From: Chloroflexota bacterium
Lineage (GTDB): Bacteria; Chloroflexota; Dehalococcoidia; Lucifugimonadales; Australimonadaceae
Assembly: GCA_027618515.1 (NCBI GenBank)
Contig: JAQCEV010000021.1
Span: 1 to 36,901 of the forward strand
Reading direction: 5' to 3'
DNA: 36,901 bases
A program made the position numbers and the translations under genes. The notes below the pieces were generated by a model that saw only the letters and a program-made list of their open reading frames with translations, was not told the DNA's origin and did no database searches. Every line of letters begins with the position of its first letter. Positions within the stretch are counted from its first letter, which is position 1. This document shows, one piece after another, positions 1 to 8,023 of the stretch.

Positions 1-66
1 GGAACAGATGGCTAGGAAAACACCGGTCGTACTCTAGGAATCTTTGGACCTAATACGGGGGGCAGG

Positions 67-402
67 TCAAGACCAATCGTTGGGGACTCCGAATGCGCGC
101 TCGTACATCTCTCCCTGAACGACCAACGATTCAGCGCTATAACGGGGAGCCCTCTCGCCGCTGATGCCACTCTTGCTGTAGTAATTTTCGCCTGAGACCT
201 CGCCTGCGATCTCGATGGTGTTGGTTCCCTCGCGCGGATCAGTGCTCGTCCACGTACTCTCGAACCTGAACGACGGCGCGGTCTCCATAGCATGGCGTAC
301 GTCTTCGAGGAGTTGCGCCGCTGGAGGTGGCTCAGGCGTACCGCCACACCCCACGAGCGTTGCGGTGAAGAGGGCGAGCGCTGTTATCGCAAAGCGTTGC
401 AT
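67..402 (-). CDS. Short lipoprotein, paralogue of the N-terminal part of the neighbouring gene
   Basis: The protein has a lipoprotein signal peptide ending in a lipobox (LVGC) followed by GGTPEPP, so it should be anchored on the outer face of the cytoplasmic membrane. It matches the first ~115 residues of the upstream gene almost throughout (AQLLEDVR, METAPSFRFE, SAESLVVQGEMYER), showing a tandem duplication. It stops at the point where the paralogue continues with WPDPTAENW, so it lacks the rest of the domain and all of the SecD-like module. A GTG in the same frame at 414 overlaps the upstream stop, but the ATG at 402 keeps the same MQR start as the paralogue. Function is unknown. It may be a truncated copy. 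Confidence 0.6.
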   Translation of the reverse strand: MQRFAITALALFTATLVGCGGTPEPPPAAQLLEDVRHAMETAPSFRFESTWTSTDPREGTNTIEIAGEVSGENYYSKSGISGERAPRYSAESLVVQGEMYERAFGVPNDWS

Positions 403-406
403 GCCG

Positions 407-1806
407 CTACTCACCCTCCGCGCTGACCAGCCGTAGCCCGACGGGCAGCGGCGGATTCGCGATGAGTGCAGCGACGACCTGCGCGTCGCCCGCCGTGAAA
501 TCCCCGTTGACCTGGCCTGAGCCTGCCAAGATCGGCGAGCTGACGACGGCCGAGACCAGCGTTTCGCCGTCCAGCACGAACGCCAACTGGTCGGGCGCGC
601 CTCCAGTGACGTTAGTGTCGAACAGGCGTGTGGTGAGGTCCACGAGGGCTACGGCAGTGGCGCGAGTCATCTCGAAGATCACTACGGGTTGGTCCGTGAC
701 GGAGTTCTTGCTGGACGACGCGCTGGCGATGCTCGCGTTCGTGAGGCGCGTGGGCTTGTCCACGTACGCGCCATCGACATCACACGGGAAACTCTCGCAC
801 TACCGCTCGACGATTTCGAAGAGGCCTTTGGGCGTGGCGAGCGCGACCGCCTCTCTACCCTCAGCGTGTGGGCAACCAGACGAAGCTCAACCTGACCCAC
901 GCTAACCCACTCCAAGTGGCTTCCCCCGGGGATGGCGCGAAGGCGTTGATCCAGGATCGCGATAGTCGCGTCCCACTCGTTCGGGGTCACGGAATCGGTG
1001 GCTTCCAAGAGGAGCTTGTAGTCCACATCTTCGCCGCCAGGGCGTGGCGTCGGCGTTGGCTCGCGCGGCGTCACGTCTGGCGGCACCGTGACGACGATAT
1101 CGGCGTCGTAGTCGAAGATGCGCCAGGTCGCGAGTTGGTTCTGCGGGCCGGATGTGGGGCCGTTGGGGCCGCTCTCGTAAGTGGCGATACCAAAGTCGGT
1201 CTTTGTTTCAATCTCCAGCAGCCGCGAGGTCTGTGGGTCGACCCTTGCTGTCCAGACGGTGACCGGCGTTATTGAGAACGGGCTAGGCTCGGGGCTGCCA
1301 ATGCGAGGTGGATAGGATCCGGTCAACAGCCACGAGTCGTTTTCAGATCCCGTGCTGACCGCGAGTTTCTCAAGGTCTTCGGGAGGCATGAATGCGTTGC
1401 GCATGGATCCGCCGCGTTCTTTTAGTTCGGCGTAGTCCATGGATGATGGTTTCCAGTTTTCTGCGGTCGGATCCGGCCAGTCGTCGGGGAATCCAATGGT
1501 GCGTGCGTACATCACTCCCGCAACGACCAACGATTCGGCTGAGCGAAATGGTGCAGGGGATTCGGCGAGATCGCTTCGGGAGTAGATATCCTCGCCTGAT
1601 ATGGCCCCGGTAATACGGTTTGTTTGGGTTCCGGTGTTCGGATCAGTGAACGTCCACGTGGTCTCGAACCTGAACGATGGCGCGGACTCCATCGCCACGC
1701 GCACGTCTTCGACAAGCTGCGCGGCTGACGGGGGCTCAGGCGTACCACCGCACCCCGCGAGCGTTGCGGTGAGCAGGGCGAGCGCTGCCATTGCGATACG
1801 TTGCAT
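407..1806 (-). pseudogene. Lipoprotein with C-terminal SecD-like periplasmic module, disrupted
   Basis: The first ~260 residues form a lipoprotein (lipobox LAGC, then GGTPEPP) with a domain shared with the next gene, followed by a Thr/Pro-rich linker. The remainder resembles the periplasmic region of the translocase subunit SecD: a segment near TPNEWDATIAILDQRL, then, in another frame, VVIFEMT, AFVLDGETLVSAVVSSPI, GSGQVNGDFTAGDAQVVA and PLPVGLRLVS. The two halves are joined by adding one C to the CCC run at 870-872, giving VELRLVAPHAEGREAVALA and then TPKGLFEIVER. That joined frame still meets a TAG at 800-802, so the copy carries at least one more lesion. No SecD transmembrane segments are present, so this is a stand-alone extracytoplasmic protein and not the translocase. 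Confidence 0.6.
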
Positions 1807-1848
1807 ATCGAGGAGTATGCCACAGGGCGGCGGCAACCAGGCTCCGGG

Positions 1849-2202
1849 TTATGTGGACTCTTCCACCAGCGCCTTCAGCAACGTGCGATGGCATCGCGAC
1901 TCGTCCTTGCAGCCGCAGATGACGGTGACCGTCTCGTTGGCCGAGCGCTGACGCAGAGCGTCGAGCGCGGCTATCGACTCAGGCCGCGTGGCCATCTCGT
2001 GCCGGTAGCGTCGCTCGTACTCCGGCCAGTCGATGGCCTCGGTTCGATAGTCGGCGAGTAGCTCGCGGGTGGGGGCCAGGCCACGCTCCCAAGCGTCCAC
2101 GCGATCCTTGCGGACGCCGCGTGGCCAGTAGCGCATGGTCAGCAGCCGATGGCCGTCCGCTGGCTCGGCTGGCTCGTAGATGCGTTTGGTGAGGATGGGC
2201 AT
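1849..2202 (-). CDS. DUF488 family protein (YeaO-like)
   Basis: The 117-residue protein has the DUF488 pattern: an N-terminal KRIYEP, then LTMRYWPRGVRKDRVDAW, WPEYERRY, and the C-terminal VTVICGCKDESRCHRTLL with the conserved Cys and CHR. The biochemical role of the family is not established. The length is normal for the family. An AGGAG motif lies 8 bases before the ATG. It starts 35 bases after the MoaD-MoaE gene on the same strand and is followed 42 bases later by the broken lipoprotein gene, so the four genes may be cotranscribed. Confidence 0.85.
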   Translation of the reverse strand: MPILTKRIYEPAEPADGHRLLTMRYWPRGVRKDRVDAWERGLAPTRELLADYRTEAIDWPEYERRYRHEMATRPESIAALDALRQRSANETVTVICGCKDESRCHRTLLKALVEEST

Positions 2203-2237
2203 GGCTTAGACTCCTGTCTGCCCGATTCGGCACATGC

Positions 2238-3008
2238 CTATGCGTGCGAGTGCTCATGTGCGCTAGGGTGCGCTGATGCGTGCTCGCCCTCGCGTAGAGC
2301 AAGAAACCCAGCGTACGGCGCCTCTGCGAGTTCCCGGGCATGGTGTTCCGGCTCGCAGGCGGCCCCCACCCAGACCGACCCGTTCTCGAAGAACTCCTTC
2401 TTCCAGACCGGCACGATGTGCTTGATGCGATCGACCGCGTACTGGGTGGCCAGGAACGCTTCCAGGCGATGCGGGGCACCCGCCGCAACGATGAGGCTGA
2501 CATCGCCGATCTCCAGGCGACCGACCCGATGGCGCGCGGCCATGGACGGCACGCCGAAGCGGCTGGAAGTCTCTTCGAGGATCTGCGTCAGCACCTTCGT
2601 CGCCATGCGCTCGTCGGTCTCGTACTCCAGGTGCAAAACGCTCTCGCCGCCGGTCTCGTTGCGCGTCGTGCCCTCGAACGTGACGATCGCGCCGTTGAAA
2701 TCGCGGCGTACGGCGTCGGCCATCTCACGCGCGTCCACCGTCTCATGCACGACACGCACATCGACTCCGCCGCTGACTGGCGGGTACAGGGCGACCTCGT
2801 CGCCATCGTTGAGTGGGTACTGCGGATTCGCGAACTCGTCGTTCACGGCTATCAGGTGAGGCTTGAACGACGCTGGCAGCGCAGGGATGTCGGCCATCAG
2901 CTGGACGATCAGCTCAGCGACCGTGCCCCCATCGGCGATGGTCACGTCGACGTGGCTGGTCCCGGCCTGTTCGCGGTAGGAAGCGTAGAGACGCACGTGG
3001 ATGTTCAT
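2238..3008 (-). CDS. MoaD-MoaE fusion, molybdopterin synthase both subunits
   Basis: Residues 1-81 are a MoaD-type ubiquitin-fold sulphur carrier (MNIHVRLYAS... DEVALYPPVSGG) with the diagnostic Gly-Gly at 80-81. Residues ~83-235 are MoaE: FEGTTRN for the anion-binding Arg, HRVGRLEIGDVSLIV, and DRIKHIVPVWKKE holding the catalytic lysines. Together they convert cyclic pyranopterin monophosphate to molybdopterin. MoaD normally ends at its Gly-Gly, because the terminal carboxylate becomes a thiocarboxylate. Here the pair is internal, so the chain would need cleavage after Gly81, as proposed for mycobacterial MoaX. The protein ends in a His-rich tail. The in-frame upstream extension to 3161 runs through a terminator and is not credible. 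No other moa genes are in the window. Confidence 0.9.
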   Translation of the reverse strand: MNIHVRLYASYREQAGTSHVDVTIADGGTVAELIVQLMADIPALPASFKPHLIAVNDEFANPQYPLNDGDEVALYPPVSGGVDVRVVHETVDAREMADAVRRDFNGAIVTFEGTTRNETGGESVLHLEYETDERMATKVLTQILEETSSRFGVPSMAARHRVGRLEIGDVSLIVAAGAPHRLEAFLATQYAVDRIKHIVPVWKKEFFENGSVWVGAACEPEHHARELAEAPYAGFLALREGEHASAHPSAHEHSHA

Positions 3009-3053
3009 GCGGCGATTATAACGAGCGGCGTCTGCTGCCGACGGATGCAACAC

Positions 3054-3090
3054 GAAAGAAGGCCCCTGCAACGCCGGGGCCTTCTCGTTG
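3054..3090 (-). terminator. Rho-independent terminator after the cytochrome gene
   Basis: A 9-bp GC-rich stem (3058-3066 with 3076-3084) with a 9-base loop is followed on the minus strand by TTTCG. It lies 22 bases after the cytochrome stop and before the MoaD-MoaE start, so it separates the two units. Confidence 0.75.
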
Positions 3091-3111
3091 TTACGCGTTC
3101 GCCTCGTTCGC

Positions 3112-4061
3112 TTAGAGGCTGGTGACGTACTTGTAAAGCGCGTCCAGGGACTCATCGTCAAAATGCCTGAACGCTTCCCATGGCATCTCGTCGGACAATT
3201 GCTCTCCGCCAGGTGTTACACCCGTCCGTATTGCCGTGACGAAATCTTCGGCTTGCCAGCCGATAACGCCTCGCAAGCTCGGGCCTTTAGGCAGCAGGCC
3301 ACCAGCGCCGCCCTCCAATGTGTCGCCGTGGCATATCGCGCAATCCGCGAATGCAGCTACGTACTCGCCATACGCGATCGTGGGGCCTTTGGGTACGAGG
3401 GGTGGCGGTACGTTGGTGTCTGGCTGATCCTTAAGCGGGAGCATACCCAGAGTCGCGAAGGCGTAGGCGAGCGCGCTGAGCGCCTGCTTCCTCGGGATCT
3501 CCGAGGCAACCGCAGGTGTGCTCCTCAAATAAGCCACGACGGAGTCGAGATCCTCCTGACTGAACACCCGGAAGCTCTGACTGGACATGACGACCGCTCG
3601 GTGGCCATTCGGGTAGGTTCCCTCGCGGATCAGCCGCTGGACTTCACCGTCGGTCCAGTCGCCGATGCGGCCAGCAGGCGTGAGATTCGGGGGAGTCGCG
3701 TCACCAAGGGGCATCGGAATATCTGCCAATAGGTTGGTGTTCCCGCTCAGAGGGAGATCGTGGTTGAGCGAGTGGCAACTGGCGCACATCGCCGCAGCGA
3801 TGGATTCACCCCGGGCTATCTGTTCCGCCGTGCCTGCGACGGTGACTTCCACCACATCGTTGCCGCGTGGAGCGTGTACGGTGGCGAAGCCCAGGCTAGC
3901 CAAGATGGTGAAGAGCGTGAAGATGGTGGACAGCAGCCCCACGCCGATCATGCCGCCGAACTTGGCGAGCTTGTTCTGGCGCTTACGTAGCTTGAGTACG
4001 AGCCACCAGCCACCCACGGCTAGGGCGAGACGATGACGATTTGGATGAGGCCTGTGAGCAT
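3112..4061 (-). CDS. Membrane-anchored dihaem cytochrome c (apparent frameshift near its start)
   Basis: Two c-type haem motifs, CASCH and CAICH, lie in two cytochrome c domains separated by ~150 residues. Later Met-containing loops (IPMPLGDATPPNLTP, DEMPWEAFRHF) are candidate axial ligands. N-terminal hydrophobic segments anchor the protein, placing the haems outside the membrane. The likely start is the ATG at 4061, preceded by AGGGA and reading MLTGLIQIVIVSP. This runs into a stop unless one C is added to the CCC run at 4023-4025, after which it continues as LAVGGWWLVLKLRKRQNK, a clean transmembrane helix. Without that repair the frame is open upstream to 4188, but the sequence there is not protein-like. 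The electron donor and acceptor are not evident. A nearby GTG at 4017 is an alternative start. Confidence 0.75.
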
Positions 4062-4283
4062 GTGTGATTCCCTGTGCCCGCTCTGCGGCGGACGTCACGA
4101 GTCGCCAGTTGGGAAGGCGCGACCGGGAAGGTACACGCTCAGGGGGTATCGATGACAAGAAGGAATCGAAGGGATTCCCGGTCGTCATTTCACGATCCCT
4201 GGCTATCTCACCCAGGCGAGCGCTCAGGCGGGCGCAATTGTTATGCTGTTCAGAAGGCCGGTTTCATCACAGTTGAGGACAAA

Positions 4284-4748
4284 ATGGATACCAACCAACC
4301 GATCAATTGCACCGCGAAGGGTTGCACCGCCGTGTTCACGCCAGAGCAGGGGTTACCGCCGACTCCCCCGGCTGAGGCCCGCCGCTGGCGATTAGTGACG
4401 GCAACCGACGGAGCAGGGGAGCAGTGCGACCCCATGGCGTTCTGTCCTGAGCACCATGACCTCGCTGAACTCGCGAGCGTAGGCGCCCATTCGCTCCACC
4501 ACGCACGTTGGGACTCCAAGGTCGCCGCCAAGTACCAAGTCGTGATCATCAAAGCTGACGGCACGGCTATCCCTGCCGACGAGCCGGTCATGATCTTCCG
4601 TGCACGTGACCCGCTGGCCGTGCCAGCCATCCGAACGTATCTACAGCTTGCAGGTAGCGTACTGAACGCCACCGAACGTGAGATGCTGGAGAAACGTGTC
4701 GCCGAGTTCGAATCGTTCGACGACAAGCGGATGCCAGGGGCAGGCTAG
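4284..4748 (+). CDS. Uncharacterised protein with N-terminal Cys/His cluster
   Basis: This 154-residue protein is not recognised. The first ~60 residues hold CTAKGC and CDPMAFCPEHH, a spacing that suggests a small zinc-binding fold. The second half (YQVVIIKADGTAIPADEPVMIFRARDP, then a helical AEFESFDDKRMPG end) is a separate compact region. There is no signal peptide or membrane segment. The ATG at 4284 is chosen because GAGG lies just upstream and because the in-frame extension to 4074 is low-quality sequence overlapping the divergent cytochrome gene. A strong terminator follows at 4825, so it is probably monocistronic. Confidence 0.65.
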   Translation: MDTNQPINCTAKGCTAVFTPEQGLPPTPPAEARRWRLVTATDGAGEQCDPMAFCPEHHDLAELASVGAHSLHHARWDSKVAAKYQVVIIKADGTAIPADEPVMIFRARDPLAVPAIRTYLQLAGSVLNATEREMLEKRVAEFESFDDKRMPGAG

Positions 4749-4824
4749 GGCCTGCTGCTCGGGCAGTCACCTTGATTGGCGCGAGGGGACGTTGCACTTC
4801 GGGCCAGATTCATTGTAAGCGAAA

Positions 4825-4855
4825 GGGCCGCCGGATTTCCGGCGGCCCTTGTTGT
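4825..4855 (+). terminator. Rho-independent terminator between convergent genes
   Basis: A perfect 10-bp stem (4825-4834 with 4839-4848) closes a 4-base loop and is followed by TTGTTGT. It ends the upstream plus-strand gene. The hairpin could also serve the convergent hydrolase gene that ends at 4920. Confidence 0.8.
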
Positions 4856-4919
4856 GTCTCGCGTATCACGCTCAGCCACTGCTGAGCGGCAGCACTCCGT
4901 CCCACCGTGACGCAGGCGG

Positions 4920-5570
4920 CTAGCCCTGGATGGCTTTGACGGCGTCCTCGGTGGAGATGACCGCGTTGGCTATGAAGCCGAAGTTGGCGAGCGCCACGAG
5001 GTAGCCGTCGCCGAGGTCAGGGTGGCGTGGGCCAGCGGTGGCGTCCGAGACGACCGCGACCTCGAACCCCTGCTCCAGCAATTCACGCATGTGGGCTTCC
5101 ACGCACAGGTTCGCGGACATGCCAGCGAGGATGACCTTGCTCTTGCCACGCTTGCGAAGCTGGAGGGACAGGTCGTTGGACTCGGGGCCGTAGACCTTGT
5201 GGGGGCTGGCGATGATCGTCTTCCCGTCATTGATGTACTGACTGTAGGCCGGGAGCCAGTCGGGGCCTGAGCCTTCGAAGCCCTCGGTCGTCAACGCGCC
5301 CTTGCGATCGAACATCCCGATCTCATGCATCATCTTCTCGACAGTACCGCCGAAGTGCCAGCCGTGATCGGTTGGGTAGTAGTAGTGGGGAGAGATGAAG
5401 ACATCGTAGTCGGCGCCCTTGGCTGCCTTGAGCAGATCACCGATGTGCTCCACCGTCCCGTTCTCCGTAACACTGGCCCCTACGAGACCCCACACGGCAC
5501 CGGTCTCGGCCAGGAAGTCGTTCTGCGGGTCGGTGATAACCACCGCGGTATCGTTCGCTGAAAAGTCCAT
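4920..5570 (-). CDS. Isochorismatase-like cysteine hydrolase
   Basis: The 216-residue protein has the catalytic triad of the isochorismatase-like hydrolase superfamily: Asp14 in ITDPQNDF, Lys125 in SPHKVYGP, and Cys156 in GMSANLCVEAH. DATAGPRHPDLGDGY matches the substrate-side loop of the family. Members hydrolyse isochorismate, nicotinamide, N-carbamoyl compounds or other amides. The substrate here cannot be told from sequence. The protein is cytosolic with no signal peptide. A strong GAGGAGG motif precedes the ATG. The neighbours are unrelated, so context does not narrow the function. Confidence 0.88.
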   Translation of the reverse strand: MDFSANDTAVVITDPQNDFLAETGAVWGLVGASVTENGTVEHIGDLLKAAKGADYDVFISPHYYYPTDHGWHFGGTVEKMMHEIGMFDRKGALTTEGFEGSGPDWLPAYSQYINDGKTIIASPHKVYGPESNDLSLQLRKRGKSKVILAGMSANLCVEAHMRELLEQGFEVAVVSDATAGPRHPDLGDGYLVALANFGFIANAVISTEDAVKAIQG

Positions 5571-5672
5571 GTCTGCCTCCTCGTTTGAGGCGGTGGCCCA
5601 CTTGGGCCGCCGCGCATCGCATACGGCTATAGGATGTTTGCCTTCGGGATACGGTGCACATGAACAGGATCG

Positions 5673-7904
5673 TCAGTTGGCGGCCGCCTCGCCGGTCAGC
5701 GGGAGGTGCACCCAGAACATGGTTTCGCCGGGCTTGCAGCGGAAGCCGACTTCGCCGTTCAGCCTTCGTGTCACCACGCGCCGAGCGATGTCGAGCCCGA
5801 GTCCCGCTCCCTCCCCGACGCCCTTGGTGGTGAAGAAGGGGTCGAATATCTTCGACTGGATCGCGGGGTCGATTCCCGCCCCGTTATCCGTGATCTCCAC
5901 CGAGAGTTGGTCGCCCTCGCGGAAGGTTCGCACGACGATACGGCCGGGATCGGCGCTGGCATCCATAGCGTTGTCCATCAGGTTCATCCACACCTGGTTC
6001 AACTCGCTTGCCGGAACCTCGATCTTCGGCAGATTGCGGTCGTACTCACGGACGATTTCCATGCCACGTTGGATCTTGCTGGAGAGCATAGTCAACGTGT
6101 CCTCCAGGCCATCGTGGACATCCACCGTCTGGATAGGCGCTTGGTCCATCATCGAGAACGATTTCGCGGCGTTCACCAGGGCTGAGATGCTGCCCGTGCT
6201 TCGCGAGACCGCTTCTGCCAGATCCTGCGCAGCGAACGAACTGCAGAGCCACGTGATCGCGGGCCCCAGTGCGTCTGGTGGCACCGTCGCGGCTAGTCGG
6301 TCTAGGTCATCGTTGGCGAGGCGGGTCGCCACGAGCGTAGAGGCGAGCTGCCACGCCTCGTCGACATTGTGCCCTTCGAGCCACAGTACCAACTCATCTT
6401 CGCGGTCGCTGGCATCCAGAGGCGAGAGCTCAAGTGGCTCTGACGCGCGCTCCTGGATATCGTGATCCCACGTTGCAAGGGCTGCCCACTGGTCGGCGCT
6501 GATGCCCGTCCTGGCGACCTCGATCATCGCTGATTGGAGTTCACCAAGGGCGTCCACCATCTGGCTGGAGGCGCGAGTCGCCGCTGCCGCAGGGTTGTTC
6601 AGTTCGTGGGCGAGGCCCGCAGAGAGTTTCCCGAGCGCCGCCATCTTCTCGGTCTGCCGAAGCTCCTCTTCAACCCTCAGGCGCGCCGTGATGTCGACGA
6701 ATGTGACGACACAGCCGGCCAGTTCGCCTTCGCGGAACACGGGGTATGACCAGTACTCAGCAGGGAACGACGAACCGTCCGCGTGGAACATGACTTCATC
6801 GTCCACGTGGGTGCCCTCGCCCTCCCGGAACGCCATGTACATGCGGCATTCCTGTACGGGGTAGGGCTCACCGTTCGCACGGGTATGGTGGACTAGGTTG
6901 TGCATGTGTTGGCCCAGTAGATCGGCGTAGGAGTCGAATCCCAGAATCTCAGCGGATGCGGGATTGGCGAAGGTTGCGTTGCCGTTCATGTCGATGCCGT
7001 AGATGCCTTCGCCCGTGGAATTGAGCAGCGAGCGCACCTGCTCGTGGGCCTTGGTGATCTCCTCGTGTGCTGCGACACGCTCTGAGATGTCGGTGAACGC
7101 CACGACGCAGCCGACAACCTCGCCGTTGCGGAAGAGGGGATGGGATTGGTACTCGGCGGGGAACGATGTGCCGTCGGTACGGAACATGATCTCGTCGTCT
7201 ACGTGGGTGCCGAACCCGTGGTGAAACGCCTGGTAGATCTGGCATTCCTGGACGGGGTAGGGCTCGCCGTTGGGTCGCGTGTGATGGGCGAGCGCGTGGA
7301 CATGCTTACCGATCAGTTGGTCTTCGGACGTGAAGCCCAAGAGTTCCAGGCACGCCGGATTGGCGAACGTCGCGTTCCCGGCCATATCGGTGCCGTAGAT
7401 CGCCTCGCCGGTGGAGCGCAGGATCGCGCTGACCTCCTCCTCGCGGTTGCGGAGCGCATCCTGGGTGGCGACGCGCTCGGTGATGTCGTTGAACGACACC
7501 ACGCAGCCCACGAGCTCTCCGTCTTGGACGACGGGGTAGGAGTAATAGGCAGCCTCGAACGACGAGCCGTCCGCGCGGAACATGCACTCGTCTTCAACGT
7601 GAACACCTTCGCCGTTGTGGAATGCCCGGTAGATCCGGCATTCTTCGACGGGGTAGGGCTCGCCGTTTGGGCGCGTGTGATGAACCAGCGTGTGGAGGTG
7701 CTTGCCCAGGAGTTCGTCCTCTGAGGCGAACCCCAGCAGGCTGAGGCAGGCGGGATTCGCGAACGTGCAGTTGCCCGCCATATCGGTCCCATAGATGCCG
7801 TCGCCGGTGGAATCCAGGAGCAGCTTGAAGAGATCCTCTCCTGTGCTCACATCACTCTCCCCGAACCATACGTAATTACGCGACAACAACTTGTCGTTGG
7901 GCAT
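5673..7904 (-). CDS. Sensor histidine kinase with three tandem PAS domains
   Basis: The order is three PAS domains of ~125 residues (about 25-145, 150-270 and 275-400), a HisKA helix with the phospho-acceptor His in GLAHELNNPAAAA, an unusual ~130-residue helical insert, and a HATPase_c domain with N box (MDNAMDAS), G1 (DNGAGID), F box (FDPFFTTKG) and G2 (GAGLGLDIA). The three PAS units are very similar to each other (IYGTDM.GN.TFANPA, HHTR.NGEPYPV.EC, FNDITER/FTDISER/FVDITAR), showing recent internal duplication. No transmembrane segment is seen, so it should be a cytosolic sensor. The ATG at 7904 is chosen because GAGGTGA lies upstream. No response regulator gene is adjacent, so it is an orphan kinase here. 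Confidence 0.92.
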   Translation of the reverse strand: MPNDKLLSRNYVWFGESDVSTGEDLFKLLLDSTGDGIYGTDMAGNCTFANPACLSLLGFASEDELLGKHLHTLVHHTRPNGEPYPVEECRIYRAFHNGEGVHVEDECMFRADGSSFEAAYYSYPVVQDGELVGCVVSFNDITERVATQDALRNREEEVSAILRSTGEAIYGTDMAGNATFANPACLELLGFTSEDQLIGKHVHALAHHTRPNGEPYPVQECQIYQAFHHGFGTHVDDEIMFRTDGTSFPAEYQSHPLFRNGEVVGCVVAFTDISERVAAHEEITKAHEQVRSLLNSTGEGIYGIDMNGNATFANPASAEILGFDSYADLLGQHMHNLVHHTRANGEPYPVQECRMYMAFREGEGTHVDDEVMFHADGSSFPAEYWSYPVFREGELAGCVVTFVDITARLRVEEELRQTEKMAALGKLSAGLAHELNNPAAAATRASSQMVDALGELQSAMIEVARTGISADQWAALATWDHDIQERASEPLELSPLDASDREDELVLWLEGHNVDEAWQLASTLVATRLANDDLDRLAATVPPDALGPAITWLCSSFAAQDLAEAVSRSTGSISALVNAAKSFSMMDQAPIQTVDVHDGLEDTLTMLSSKIQRGMEIVREYDRNLPKIEVPASELNQVWMNLMDNAMDASADPGRIVVRTFREGDQLSVEITDNGAGIDPAIQSKIFDPFFTTKGVGEGAGLGLDIARRVVTRRLNGEVGFRCKPGETMFWVHLPLTGEAAAN

Positions 7905-8023
7905 CGACCGCTCACCTCGTTCCTCGTCACGCTGCGGGCGCCGCATGCCTGCAGGGACTTATATCACGAAGCGTTGGATGCCGCCTACGCCTGATTGGGC
8001 GCGGAGGCGAGGTGCGGCCAGCA

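Noticed and set aside
3009-3161. N-terminal extension of the MoaD-MoaE gene
   Set aside because: It runs through the terminator at 3054-3090, and MoaD homology starts exactly at the ATG at 3008.
4074-4283. Longer start for the Cys/His protein
   Set aside because: The extra residues are Arg/Ser-rich and overlap the leader of the divergent cytochrome gene. The ATG at 4284 has the better site.
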